From CAYYFX01 sp964471155 (lineage in GTDB: Bacteria > ARS69), in NCBI GenBank assembly GCA_964471155.1, contig CAYYFX010000004.1, positions 26,041 to 90,040 on the forward strand: a stretch of DNA of 64,000 nucleotides, written 5' to 3'. The notes below the pieces were generated by a model. It had not been told where the DNA came from. It did not search any database and worked only from the letters and a program-made list of their open reading frames with translations. This document shows positions 34,683-42,947 of the stretch, piece by piece. Numbering within the stretch: the first letter of the stretch is position 1; each line of letters opens with the position of its first letter. The translations under genes were made by a program, and so were the position numbers.

Positions 34683-35243
34683 ATGATCTCAGCCACCGAC
34701 CTGCGCCCCGGCAAGGTGATCCTGCACAATGGGGAACTCCACCGGGTGCACAGCATGATCCACAAGACGCCCGGCAACCTGCGCGGCTTCGTGCAGGCGA
34801 AGCTGCGCAACGTCCGCACCGGGTTCATGACCGAGCACCGGTTCCGTTCGGAGGACAAGGTCGAGGAGGTCCTCGTGGACGGCGAGGCGATGCAGTACCT
34901 CTACTCCGACACGAACGGCCACCACTTCATGAACCAGACCACGTTCGACCAGGTCACCCTGTCGGACGACATCGTGGGCGAGGCCATGAAGTACATCCTG
35001 CCGGAGGCCGTCATCAGGGTGGACTTCTACGAGGGGAATCCCATCTCGGTCGAGCTGCCCACCACCGTCACGCTGACGGTGTCGGAGACGGAGCCGAACA
35101 TGAAGGGTGCCACGGCCACGGCGTCGTACAAGCCGGCCACGCTGGAGACGGGGCTCGTGGTCCAGGTGCCGCAGTTCATCGAGGCGGGCACGCGGATCGA
35201 CGTGGACACCCGGGACGACTCCTACATCGGGCGCTCCCGGTAG
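34683..35243 (+). CDS. efp: Elongation factor P
   Basis: 186 residues with three beta-barrel domains. LRPGKVILHNGELHRV begins the KOW-like domain, and the C-terminal signature VQVPQFIEAGTRIDVDTRDDSYIGR is complete. EF-P relieves ribosome stalling at polyproline. The exposed domain-I loop reads KTPGNLRGF; at the place where E. coli has Lys34 and Pseudomonas Arg32, this protein has Asn32, with Arg34 two residues on. No epmA/epmB or earP gene is nearby. ATG 34683 gives the standard start MISATDLRPGK. Confidence 0.95.
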   Translation: MISATDLRPGKVILHNGELHRVHSMIHKTPGNLRGFVQAKLRNVRTGFMTEHRFRSEDKVEEVLVDGEAMQYLYSDTNGHHFMNQTTFDQVTLSDDIVGEAMKYILPEAVIRVDFYEGNPISVELPTTVTLTVSETEPNMKGATATASYKPATLETGLVVQVPQFIEAGTRIDVDTRDDSYIGRSR

Positions 35244-35384
35244 TACGCAGGGCGGTCCCGGCGGCCCGGGGCTCGCCCCTCCCCGCGCTGGCGCGCCGCG
35301 CCGGCCGGGCGTATCGTTCCCCCGGCCGCCCGAGGCAGCAGGTCGCGGCGGCCGGATCGACGCCACCCCTCCCGGGGAGGAACC

Positions 35385-36791
35385 ATGAGCGACCCTCGCC
35401 CCACCGACGCCGGCCCCGTCGCGGACTCCGGGTTGTTCGACGAGCCCCGCGCCGGCGCCGCCCGCGCGTCCCACGACGCTTCCGGCCCCTCCTCCGCGCC
35501 CGCCGCCGGCGGCCCCGATCCGGCCGCGCCGGTGCGGCACGCGCGCGTCTCCGAGTACGACTACAGCAACTTCTACTCCGGGACCGGCGACGACCCGTTC
35601 AACATGCTCGATCCCTTCGACGCCTGGTGGACCCACGCGCGTCCCTGGGGCTACTACATGTTCGGCCTGCCGATGCACACGGCGCCGCGGCCCTGCGTGG
35701 ACATCGTGGAGACGAAGCGGCGAACGGAGCTGCCCGGGCTGATCAACCTGGCGTCCTACAACTACCTCGGCCTCTCCTACCGGCCCGAGGTGATCGAGGC
35801 GGCCGTCGAGGCGCTCCGCAAGTACGGGCTCGGGGCGTCCGGCTCGCCCATCCTCAGCGGCACCTTCGACCTGCACGAGCGGCTGGCCGACGAGCTGGCG
35901 CGGTTCAAGCGGAAGGAGGCCGTGCTGCTCTTCCCCACGGGCTACAGCGCGAACCTGGGGCTCATCGCCGGCCTGATGCGCGCGGGGGACTGGGTGCTGG
36001 CGGACCAGTGGGCGCACGCGTCCGTGGTGGACGGCATCATCCTGTCGAAGGCCAACGCGCGCTTCTTCCGGCACAACGACGTGGACGACCTGGAGAAGAA
36101 GCTGCGCAAGTGCCCCGGGAAGAAGCTCGTCGTGGTGGAAGGCGTGTACTCGATGGACGGGGACGTCGTGCCGCTGCGCGACGTGGTCGCGGCGTGCCGG
36201 AAGCACGGCGCGCGCATCCTCATCGACGAGGCGCACTCCACGTTCATCTTCGGCGAGAACGGCCGCGGCGTGGCCGAGCACTTCGGCGTGGAGGAGGACG
36301 TGGACATCCACCTCGGCACGTTCTCCAAGAGCCTCGGCGGCATCGGCGGCTTCGTCGCCGGGCCGGCGAAGCTGGTGAACTACCTGCGCGGGTTCGCCCG
36401 CTCGCACGTGTTCTCGTGCGCGATGCCGCCGGCCATCGCGGCGGGGCTGCGCAAGTCCCTGGAGCTGGCCATCGCGGAACCGCAGCTGCGCGCGAAGCTG
36501 TGGAGCAACACGCGGCACCTCTCGAAGCTCCTGCGGGACGAGGGCGTGGACATCGGGGACTCGGTGTCGCAGGTGATCCCCATCATGATCCGCGACGACG
36601 ACAAGATCTTCGCCATCGGCGAGGACCTGCTGCACGAGGGCGTGTACCTGCACCCGATCCGCTACCCCGCGGTCGGCAAGCACCGTTCCCGGTTCCGCAT
36701 CTCCGTGTCCGCCGCGCACGAGCCCGGGCAGCTCGAACGGGGTGCGGGCATCATCGCGAACGTGCTGAGGAGGCACGGGATATGCCGGTGA
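35385..36791 (+). CDS. Alpha-oxoamine synthase family PLP enzyme (serine palmitoyltransferase-like)
   Basis: 468 residues. The first about 60 residues are Ala/Pro/Ser-rich and probably disordered. The enzyme core begins near 75; INLASYNYLGLS at 120, GASGSPILSGTFDLH at 150, DEAHSTFIFG at 281 and the PLP lysine K315 in GTFSKSLGG are classic for the family that includes serine palmitoyltransferase, KBL, BioF and ALA synthase. The region before NLASYNYLGLS resembles the LCB2 type of serine palmitoyltransferase. ALA synthase is unlikely because a full C5 pathway is present. It condenses an amino acid with an acyl thioester, perhaps for sphingolipid-like lipids. GGGGAGGAA precedes ATG. The end overlaps the next gene by 10 bases. 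Confidence 0.85.
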   Translation: MSDPRPTDAGPVADSGLFDEPRAGAARASHDASGPSSAPAAGGPDPAAPVRHARVSEYDYSNFYSGTGDDPFNMLDPFDAWWTHARPWGYYMFGLPMHTAPRPCVDIVETKRRTELPGLINLASYNYLGLSYRPEVIEAAVEALRKYGLGASGSPILSGTFDLHERLADELARFKRKEAVLLFPTGYSANLGLIAGLMRAGDWVLADQWAHASVVDGIILSKANARFFRHNDVDDLEKKLRKCPGKKLVVVEGVYSMDGDVVPLRDVVAACRKHGARILIDEAHSTFIFGENGRGVAEHFGVEEDVDIHLGTFSKSLGGIGGFVAGPAKLVNYLRGFARSHVFSCAMPPAIAAGLRKSLELAIAEPQLRAKLWSNTRHLSKLLRDEGVDIGDSVSQVIPIMIRDDDKIFAIGEDLLHEGVYLHPIRYPAVGKHRSRFRISVSAAHEPGQLERGAGIIANVLRRHGICR

Positions 36792-37453
36792 CCCGCTACG
36801 CCTTCCGCCACGCCGTCAGCGTCTTCTCCCGCATGCCCACGTCCGCCGTGGCCCGGCTGTTGCCGCCGCACGTGCGCCCGCTGGAGGTCCAGCACGGCTG
36901 CGGCATCGTCGGCGTCAACGCCTTCGACTTCACGCAGAGCCCCGTGGGGCCGTACCAGGAGATCGCCGTGGTGGTGGTGGTGCCGCCCCTTCCCACCGAG
37001 AGCGGCATGTTCCCGAAGGCGGCGTTCTACCCGGTGCGCGTGGCCACCACGTCCCGGCGCGGGCTGATGCACCGCCGCGACGCCTGGCGGCTTCCCTGCC
37101 GCGACGGCGCCGTGGAGATCGCCTTCCAGGACCTCGGGGACAAGATCAACGTGTACGTCTACGAGGACGACGACCCGATCGTGGACTTCACCGTGAGCTG
37201 CCGGAAGTGGAACCCGGTGGACCAGGCCTACCAGATGTTCATGACCGGCGACGACCGCACCTGGAAGGCCGACTTCCGCCTGTCCGGACCCATGTCCGTG
37301 CACGAGGAGGAGCGCGGCCTCGTGACCATGCACGGGCACCCGTTCTGGGACGGGCTGGACCGGGAGGAGATCGAGCCCATCCCCTTCCGGGAGCTGTGGA
37401 TGAAGGACGGGGTCCAGTCCTTCGCGGAAATCGAGTCGCTCGAGACCCTCTGA
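36782..37453 (+). CDS. Acetoacetate-decarboxylase/DUF2071-like protein, partner of the oxoamine synthase
   Basis: 223 residues, ATG inside the last codons of the upstream synthase (10-base overlap), so cotranslated with it. RLLPPHVRPLEVQHGCGIVGVNAFDF and the beta-rich remainder resemble the acetoacetate decarboxylase superfamily barrel (including DUF2071-like proteins). I could not identify the catalytic lysine with confidence. With the upstream enzyme forming a beta-keto amine, a decarboxylase or a keto-intermediate binding role is conceivable but unproven. AGGAGGCACGGGAT upstream supports the start. Confidence 0.5.
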   Translation: MPVTRYAFRHAVSVFSRMPTSAVARLLPPHVRPLEVQHGCGIVGVNAFDFTQSPVGPYQEIAVVVVVPPLPTESGMFPKAAFYPVRVATTSRRGLMHRRDAWRLPCRDGAVEIAFQDLGDKINVYVYEDDDPIVDFTVSCRKWNPVDQAYQMFMTGDDRTWKADFRLSGPMSVHEEERGLVTMHGHPFWDGLDREEIEPIPFRELWMKDGVQSFAEIESLETL

Positions 37454-37500
37454 ACCCCTCCCGGGCCCCCTCCCGGCCCCCTCCGGGCCCCCCTCCCGGG
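37454..37500. repeat. Imperfect C-rich tandem repeat, about four 11-12 bp units
   Basis: Units of the form CCCCCTCCCGGG follow the stop codon at 37453 without a gap. Each contains a CCCGGG or CCGG palindrome, so the RNA could fold into several alternative small hairpins. It might act as a transcript end for the upstream pair or be replication slippage. Confidence 0.7.
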
Positions 37501-37501
37501 T

Positions 37502-37529
37502 TTGCCGCCCCAGCACTTCGCGATACATT
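37502..37529 (+). promoter_or_regulatory. Candidate promoter of citrate synthase
   Basis: TTGCCG (37502-37507), 16 bases, TACATT (37524-37529), leaving a leader of about 100 bases before ATG 37635. A moderate match. Confidence 0.4.
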
Positions 37530-37634
37530 GGATCCGGGGTACCCGGTGGACCAGCTGCGGGACCCGGGCCGGCGCCCAGGGGGGGAGTGGGCCCGATTCC
37601 CGCCGCACACGGCGTACGGCCGAGGGGAACAGCC

Positions 37635-38936
37635 ATGGCGACGATCCAGAAGACGCTCGAACGCAGGATTCCGGAGTGGCGGCGAGAGATCCACGACCTC
37701 GTGGCGGCGCACGGGGACGACCGGATCGGTGAGGTGAACGTCCGGCAGGCCTACGGCGGCGCCCGCGGCGTCAAGTGCATGGTCTGCGACACCTCCGAGG
37801 TCCCGCCGGACGTCGGGCTCCTGGTCCGGGACACGCCCATCGCGGACCTGAAGGATCGTACGCCCGAGGAGATCTTCTTCCTGCTGGTCACCGGGGAGCT
37901 GCCGGACAAGAAGTCCGCGAAGGCCCTGCACGACGAGCTGGTGGAGCGCTCCCGTGTTCCGGCCTACGTCTGGAAGGTCCTCGAGTCCATGCCCTCGAAC
38001 TCCCACCCCATGTGCATGCTGGACACCGCGATCCTGGTGATGGAGCGGGAGTCGAAGTTCCGGGCGGCCTACACCGAGGGGATCCCCAAGGGGGACTACT
38101 GGATCCCCACGCTGGAGGACTCCCTGGACCTGCTGGCCAAGCTCCCGGCCATCGCGGCGGGCATCTACCGCATGCGCTTCAACAAGGGCCGCCGCATCCC
38201 GTACCAGAAGGACCTGGATTGGTCCGAGAACTACGCGCGGATGCTGGGCCTGAAGGACCCGAAGGGCGAGTTCGCGGACTGCCTCCGCCTGTACCTCGTC
38301 CTGCACTGCGATCACGAGGGCGGGAACGTCTCCGCCCACGCCTGCCACCTCGTCGGGTCGGCCCTCTCGGACGTGTACTACGCCGTCTCCGCCGGGCTGA
38401 ACGGGCTCTCCGGCCCGCTGCACGGGCTGGCGAACCAGGAGTGCCTGGGCTGGATCCTGCAGGTGGAGGAGAAGTTCGGCGGCGTCCCCACGGACGAGGA
38501 GCTGGCCCAGTTCGCCTGGGAGACGCTGAACTCGGGCAAGGTGATCCCCGGCTACGGCCACGCCGTGCTCCGGGTCACGGACCCGCGCTTCACGGCGTTC
38601 CGGGAGTTCGGCCTCAAGCACTTCCCGGAGGATCCGGTCCTGCGGATCGTCGATCAGGTGTTCCGGATCGTGCCGAAGGTGCTGCAGGAGCAGGGGAAGG
38701 CGAAGAACCCGTGGCCGAACGTCGACGCGGCGTCCGGCGCGCTGCTGTACCACTACGGCATGCGGGAGTTCTCGTACTACACCGTGCTGTTCTCCGTGTC
38801 GCGCGCGCTCGGCATGTGCGCGCAGCTCGTGGTGAACCGCGCGCTCGGCACGCCCATCGAGCGGCCGAAGTCCGTGACCACCGCCTGGATCCGCAAGCAG
38901 GTGGGCGCGGCGCAGCTGGAGGAGTCGGCGCGGTAG
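37635..38936 (+). CDS. gltA: Citrate (Si)-synthase, eukaryotic-like type
   Basis: 433 residues. Catalytic segments are visible: VSAHACHLVGSALSD with the first His region, GLSGPLHGLANQE, IPGYGHAVLR with the second catalytic His, and WPNVDAASGALL with the catalytic Asp. The length and segments such as MREFSYYTVLFSVSRALGMCAQL place it with mitochondrial-type citrate synthases, not the hexameric NADH-regulated enterobacterial type. It starts the TCA cycle from acetyl-CoA and oxaloacetate. ATG 37635 follows a GAGGGGAA ribosome binding site. Confidence 0.95.
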   Translation: MATIQKTLERRIPEWRREIHDLVAAHGDDRIGEVNVRQAYGGARGVKCMVCDTSEVPPDVGLLVRDTPIADLKDRTPEEIFFLLVTGELPDKKSAKALHDELVERSRVPAYVWKVLESMPSNSHPMCMLDTAILVMERESKFRAAYTEGIPKGDYWIPTLEDSLDLLAKLPAIAAGIYRMRFNKGRRIPYQKDLDWSENYARMLGLKDPKGEFADCLRLYLVLHCDHEGGNVSAHACHLVGSALSDVYYAVSAGLNGLSGPLHGLANQECLGWILQVEEKFGGVPTDEELAQFAWETLNSGKVIPGYGHAVLRVTDPRFTAFREFGLKHFPEDPVLRIVDQVFRIVPKVLQEQGKAKNPWPNVDAASGALLYHYGMREFSYYTVLFSVSRALGMCAQLVVNRALGTPIERPKSVTTAWIRKQVGAAQLEESAR

Positions 38937-38961
38937 CGTTCGTCGCACCATCGTGCACGGG

Positions 38962-38993
38962 CGGGAGCCGGGGCGGCAACGCTCCGGCTCCCG
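38962..38993. terminator. Hairpin between citrate synthase and the convergent small gene
   Basis: A perfect 10-bp stem (CGGGAGCCGG / CCGGCTCCCG) with a 12-base loop, 25 bases after the gltA stop. No long T-run follows, as is common in very GC-rich genomes. It could serve both converging transcripts. Confidence 0.6.
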
Positions 38994-39021
38994 TCGTTGC
39001 GGGGCGGGCGTCGGCCCGCCG

Positions 39022-39405
39022 TCAGTCGGCGGACGGGAGCGGCGCGTACCGCCAGCGGACCCGGTCCAGGTCCAGCCGGTCCGCCAGACCCATGAGCTGC
39101 ACGGGACGGGCGTACTCCACGAACAGCGGCTCGGTCCGCGGGTCCCGCGAGGCCCCCGCCTCAGGGAGCTCGCCAGGCGCCGGCTCGGGGCCGGCGGCGC
39201 TCGGCCGCAGCGAGGGGGCCACGATCCGGATCGTATCGAGGACGGCCGACACGGCGGGCGGCGGGGCGGCCGGTGCCACGGTGGACGCCGCCACGGCGGA
39301 CGGCGCCTCCGGGGCCGGATCGTCCATCTCCGGCCCGCTCGCGGACGCGAGGCCGGGACCGGCGAGCAGCACTCCCAGGAGGACGGGCCAGGGCCGGCGG
39401 CGCAT
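39022..39405 (-). CDS. Small secreted hypothetical protein
   Basis: 127 residues. A clear signal peptide (MRRRPWPVLLGVLLAGPGLASA) is followed by an Ala/Pro-rich low-complexity segment to about residue 75, then a short charged C-terminus (LFVEYARPVQLMGLADRLDLD). No family recognised. GGAGGGAACCCG before ATG is a strong ribosome binding site, which argues for a real gene. Probably exported and mostly unstructured. Confidence 0.6.
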   Translation of the reverse strand: MRRRPWPVLLGVLLAGPGLASASGPEMDDPAPEAPSAVAASTVAPAAPPPAVSAVLDTIRIVAPSLRPSAAGPEPAPGELPEAGASRDPRTEPLFVEYARPVQLMGLADRLDLDRVRWRYAPLPSAD

Positions 39406-39518
39406 CGGGTTCCCTCCGCGCCCAGTGTGGCCCCGGACTCCGCTCTCCGCAACCGCGCCGCCCCCGCGCCCCGGGCCCGGGGTACACTGCGCGCCCGCTC
39501 ACGCCCGGAGGTGCACCC

Positions 39519-40061
39519 GTGCCCGTCCCTGCCGCCGCGTCCGCCCGCCCCGATCCCGACGAGTACGCCCCCTACTACGCCGGGTACATCGCCGGGATCC
39601 CGGACGGCGACATCCTCGCGACGCTGGAGGCGCAGGGCGAGACCACCGCAGGGCTGCTCGCGGGGATCCCGGAGGAGCGCGGCGACCACCGCTACGCGCC
39701 GGGCAAGTGGAGCCTGAAGGAGGTCGTGGGCCACGTGAACGACGCGGAGCGGGTCTTCGCGCTCCGCGCGCTCGCGTTCGCGCGCGGCGAGCGTGCCGCG
39801 CTGTTCGGGATGGAGCAGGACGAGTGGGTCGCCGCCGCGGGCTTCGACCGGCGCACGGTGCGCTCGCTGGCCGAGGAGTTCCGGGCGATCCGCCTCGCCA
39901 CGCTCCACCTCTTCCGCGGGCTCGCCCCCGAGGACTGGGCGCGCCGCGGCACGGCGTCCGGCGTGCGGTTCACGGTCCGGGCGATCCCGTGGATCCTCGC
40001 CGGCCACGAGCGCCATCACGTCCACGTGATCCGGGAGCGCTACCTGGCCGCCCGCCCGTAG
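39519..40061 (+). CDS. DinB/YfiT-family four-helix protein
   Basis: 180 residues. HRYAPGKWSLKEVVGHVNDAERVFALRAL and the C-terminal WILAGHERHHVHVI fit the DinB superfamily, with three histidines forming a likely metal site. Members include thiol-dependent transferases (bacillithiol, mycothiol) and many of unknown role. GTG 39519 is chosen because GGAGG lies seven bases upstream. A TACACT box at 39482 may be a -10. Confidence 0.82.
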   Translation: MPVPAAASARPDPDEYAPYYAGYIAGIPDGDILATLEAQGETTAGLLAGIPEERGDHRYAPGKWSLKEVVGHVNDAERVFALRALAFARGERAALFGMEQDEWVAAAGFDRRTVRSLAEEFRAIRLATLHLFRGLAPEDWARRGTASGVRFTVRAIPWILAGHERHHVHVIRERYLAARP

Positions 40062-40134
40062 CGCCCAAAGGACGCGACGCGGACGTGGAAGGGATCCCCG
40101 GAGCGCGGATGCACCCCCGCGCCGAGGAGGAGCC

Positions 40135-40500
40135 ATGTCGCGCGTCATCCACTTCGAGATCCCGTCCGACGATCCTGCCCGCGCCCGCCGGTTCTACGAG
40201 CGCGCCTTCGGCTGGAGCTTCCGGTCCTGGGGTGGACCCACCGAGTACTGGCTCGCCGTCACCGGCGGGGACGGCCCGGGCATCGACGGCGGCCTCCTGC
40301 CGCGGCAGGCGCCGGGACAGACCCTCTCGTGCACGCTGGGCGTGGCCTCGGTGGACGCCGCCCTGCGCGCCGTGCAGGAGCATGGGGGCACGGTCAGGAT
40401 GCCCAAGGCGGTGGTCCCGGGGGTAGGCTGGCTGGCCTACTTCGCGGACCCGGACGGCAACGTGATCGGTTTGATGCAGGCGGACCCGGCCGCGAAGTAG
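40135..40500 (+). CDS. VOC-family (glyoxalase/bleomycin-resistance fold) protein
   Basis: 121 residues, a single vicinal-oxygen-chelate domain. HFEIPSDDPARARRFYERAFGW at the N-terminus and GVGWLAYFADPDGNVIGLMQ at the C-terminus carry the two beta-alpha-beta-beta-beta modules. The metal ligands would include His 6 and a C-terminal acidic residue. The substrate is unknown. GAGGAGGAGCC precedes ATG. Confidence 0.88.
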   Translation: MSRVIHFEIPSDDPARARRFYERAFGWSFRSWGGPTEYWLAVTGGDGPGIDGGLLPRQAPGQTLSCTLGVASVDAALRAVQEHGGTVRMPKAVVPGVGWLAYFADPDGNVIGLMQADPAAK

Positions 40501-40669
40501 CCGCGCCGGCGACGCACGGAGCGGGTCCCGGGCGACGCCCGGGACGCCGCGTCCGCGGACCGTGCTATCCTCACCCGATGCGCGCGGTTCCGCGGGAGGC
40601 GCCCGCCCCGAATCCGTTCCCCACGATCGCCCTCCCGGGCTCCGGCGGGACCGCCGCGGCGGGGGCGCC

Positions 40670-41413
40670 GTGAACGTCCTCGTCACCGGGGCGTCCCGGG
40701 GCATCGGGCGGGCCGCCGCCCTCGCCTTCGCCGCACGCGGCGCGCGCGTGGTGGTGCACTACGCGCGGAACCGCGAGGCCGCCGAGGCCGTGCGGGCCGC
40801 GCTGCCGGGCGGCCCGCACGCGCTGGTGGCCGCCGACCTCGCGGCGCCGGACGGCGCGCCGCGGCTCTTCGACCGCGCGCCCGAGGCGGCCGGCGCGCTG
40901 GACGTCCTGGTGAACAACGCGGGCCTCTGGGAGGAGCACAAGGTGCTCGAGGCGGACTTCGCGCGCTGGAGCGGCGCGTGGGACCGCACCCTCGCCGCGA
41001 ACCTCACCGCGCCGGTGCATCTCATGTACTTCGCGGCCCGGCACATGGCGGGCCGCGGCGGCGGACGCATCGTGAACGTCACCTCGCGCGGCGCGTTCCG
41101 CGGGGAGCCCGAAGGACCGGCGTACGCCGCGAGCAAGGCCGGGCTGAACATCGCGGGGCAGTCGCTCGCGCGCGCGCTCGGCCGCGCCGGCGTGTACGTC
41201 TTCACGCTGGCCCCGGGATGGGTGGACACGGACATGGCCGCCGGCTTCCTGGGCGGCGCCCGCGGGGAGTCGATCCGCGCCGAGACCGCGCTCGGCCGCG
41301 TGGCCACCGCCGCGGAGGTGGCCGCCGCGCTCGTCTTCCTGGGCCTCGACGCGCCCGCATCCATGACGGGCTGCATCGTCGACCTGAACGGCGCGTCCTA
41401 CCTGCGCACCTGA
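40670..41413 (+). CDS. Short-chain dehydrogenase/reductase
   Basis: 247 residues, classical SDR. TGASRGIGRAAAL at 6-18 binds NAD(P), NNAG near 83, Ser in NVTSRGAF and the catalytic YAASK near 148 are all present. It resembles FabG-like 3-oxoacyl reductases, but a stand-alone SDR of unknown substrate is the safer call. The GTG start at 40670 overlaps the stop of a 31-codon upstream open frame (GTGA). It converges on the dCMP deaminase gene. Confidence 0.87.
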   Translation: MNVLVTGASRGIGRAAALAFAARGARVVVHYARNREAAEAVRAALPGGPHALVAADLAAPDGAPRLFDRAPEAAGALDVLVNNAGLWEEHKVLEADFARWSGAWDRTLAANLTAPVHLMYFAARHMAGRGGGRIVNVTSRGAFRGEPEGPAYAASKAGLNIAGQSLARALGRAGVYVFTLAPGWVDTDMAAGFLGGARGESIRAETALGRVATAAEVAAALVFLGLDAPASMTGCIVDLNGASYLRT

Positions 41414-41426
41414 CGCGGCGCCGCGC

Positions 41427-41909
41427 CTATCCCGGGAGGAGCGGCGCCCCGGCGGCGAGCCCGCTCAGGTCCACGAGCTCGATCCCCAGCTCCGCCGCGA
41501 TCTCGATGGACCGGCGGTCCCGGTAGAACTCCCCGTAGCAGATGCGGCGGATGGAGGAGTTCGCGATCAGCCGGAAGCAGCTCCAGCACGGGCTGGCCGT
41601 CGTGTAGATGTCCGCCCCCTCGATGCGCACGCCGTTGCGCGCGGCCTGGCAGATGGCGTTCGCCTCCGCGTGGACCGTGCGAACGCAGTGTCCGTCCTCC
41701 ATCAGGTGGCCGACGTCGCTGCAGTGCGGCAGCCCGCGGATGGACCCGTTGTACCCGGTGGAGAGGATGGTCTTGTCCCGCACGATCACCGCGCCCACGT
41801 GCTTCCGGTCGCACGTGGCCCGCGTGGCCACCTGGCGCGCGATGTTCATGAAGTACTCGTCCCAGGAGACGCGCGCGACGGTCCCGGCCGCCGGCAGCCC
41901 GGCGCTCAT
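41427..41909 (-). CDS. dCMP deaminase family protein (ComEB-like)
   Basis: 160 residues. The zinc site is visible as VHAEANAI (His and proton-shuttling Glu) and ASPCWSC (two Cys). GYNGSIRGLPHCSD and the CDRKHVGAVIVRD segment match deoxycytidylate deaminases, which make dUMP for thymidylate synthesis. ATG 41909 overlaps the DoxX stop (ATGA). Confidence 0.9.
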   Translation of the reverse strand: MSAGLPAAGTVARVSWDEYFMNIARQVATRATCDRKHVGAVIVRDKTILSTGYNGSIRGLPHCSDVGHLMEDGHCVRTVHAEANAICQAARNGVRIEGADIYTTASPCWSCFRLIANSSIRRICYGEFYRDRRSIEIAAELGIELVDLSGLAAGAPLLPG

Positions 41910-42331
41910 CGGCCGAACAGGACGCGGTAGCGCCCGGGGCCGGTGATCAGGAGCGTCGTGTACACGGCGCAGAGCTCCAGCGCGTGCGAGGCGGCCCGCC
42001 AGCCGGAGCCGGGCTCTCCCGCGGGCAGGCTCAGATGGTGCACGCCCGCCACGAGCATCGCGAACGCGACCATCGCCGCGGCCGGGCGGGCCAGGATGCC
42101 CAGCGCCACGAGCGCGGCCGCCACCGACTCGGCGAACGCGGCGAGGAAGCCCCAGACCACGGGCAGGAAGGTGATGCCCAGGTTGCCCATCGCCCCGCCG
42201 ATCCCGGCCCAGCGCTCGGGCCCGCTCGTGATCTTCCCCCACCCGTGGAAGGCCACGAGGCTGGCGCCGACGAGCACGCGCAGGAGGAGCAGGGCGATGT
42301 CCGCGTGGGTGATGCCGCCGCGAGCCGTCAC
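41906..42331 (-). CDS. DoxX-family membrane protein
   Basis: 141 residues with four hydrophobic helices. LLLLRVLVGASLVAFHGWGKI near the N-terminus is the typical DoxX start, and AMLVAGVHHLSLPAGE follows. GTG 42331 is chosen for the GGAGG seven bases upstream. DoxX proteins are linked to thiosulfate:quinone oxidoreduction or redox stress, but most are uncharacterised. Cotranslated with the deaminase by a four-base overlap. Confidence 0.8.
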   Translation of the reverse strand: MTARGGITHADIALLLLRVLVGASLVAFHGWGKITSGPERWAGIGGAMGNLGITFLPVVWGFLAAFAESVAAALVALGILARPAAAMVAFAMLVAGVHHLSLPAGEPGSGWRAASHALELCAVYTTLLITGPGRYRVLFGR

Positions 42332-42405
42332 GAGTCCGCCTCCGTCGCAGGGGTGGAGGCGGCAGCGTACCACGGCCCCGCACGGCCGGCACCGGGCACG
42401 ATGCG

Positions 42406-42433
42406 GCGGTGCGCGGTGCGCGGTGCGCGGTGC
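42406..42433. repeat. 7-bp tandem repeat (GCGGTGC x4)
   Basis: Four perfect copies of GCGGTGC in the spacer between the DoxX gene and the first cold-shock gene. No gene covers it. Likely a slippage-prone microsatellite. Confidence 0.85.
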
Positions 42434-42486
42434 GGCACGCGGCGCCCGCCGCCGTCGCTCCGTCGCGCCGGCCGCCGGAACGACGA

Positions 42487-42514
42487 GGGCCCCGCCGGTT
42501 TCCCGGCGAGGCCC
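42487..42514 (-). terminator. Hairpin after the cold-shock gene at 42539
   Basis: A stem of six plus five base pairs around one mismatch with a four-base loop, 25 bases beyond the stop. No T-run; a GC-rich terminator-like structure for the cold-shock transcript. Confidence 0.5.
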
Positions 42515-42538
42515 CGACGAGCGGTCCGAAGCGAACGA

Positions 42539-42751
42539 CTACGACTGGACCTTCGTCACGTTCTCCGCGGCCGGGCCCTTCGTGCCCGCGACCACGTCGA
42601 ACTCCACCCGCTGTCCCTCGGTCAGGCTGCGGAACCCTTCCATCCGGATGGCGGAGTGGTGCACGAAGACGTCCTTCTGCCCGTCGTCGCGCGTGATGAA
42701 GCCGAAGCCCTTCTCGTCATTGAACCACTTCACGGTGCCGGTGACACGCAT
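42539..42751 (-). CDS. Cold-shock protein (CspA family), copy 1
   Basis: 70 residues, one cold-shock domain. TVKWFNDEKGFGFITRDDG includes the RNP-1 motif KGFGFI, and DVFVHHSAI the RNP-2 motif. It binds single-stranded RNA/DNA as a chaperone. About 85 % identical by eye to the second copy at 43974, with the desaturase gene between them. ATG at 42751 follows a GGAGA-type site. Confidence 0.95.
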   Translation of the reverse strand: MRVTGTVKWFNDEKGFGFITRDDGQKDVFVHHSAIRMEGFRSLTEGQRVEFDVVAGTKGPAAENVTKVQS

Positions 42752-42947
42752 CCCCGGTCTCCTTTGTCGCTGCGTCGGAGTCCGGGCCTGCTTCGCAAGA
42801 ACATCCCCACGTCCGACTTCTCATGTTCGCGGGAACCTCCCGCGTCGGTGACGCTCCCCGCCGCGGGCAGCGTCCTTCTCGAGTCACCTTGCGGCTCCTC
42901 GATATCCACGCCGGCGCGAGGCCGGCCGTCCTTCCCGCCGCCCCGCG

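Noticed and set aside
35385..36791. 5-aminolevulinate synthase for the oxoamine synthase
   Set aside because: Same fold, but the window encodes a full C5 pathway, and the N-terminal region is closer to serine palmitoyltransferase.
40578..40673. Small 31-codon open frame ending in GTGA at the SDR start, preceded by a TATCCT box
   Set aside because: It could be a leader peptide, but there is no ribosome binding site or -35, and the sequence is low-complexity; not listed as a gene.
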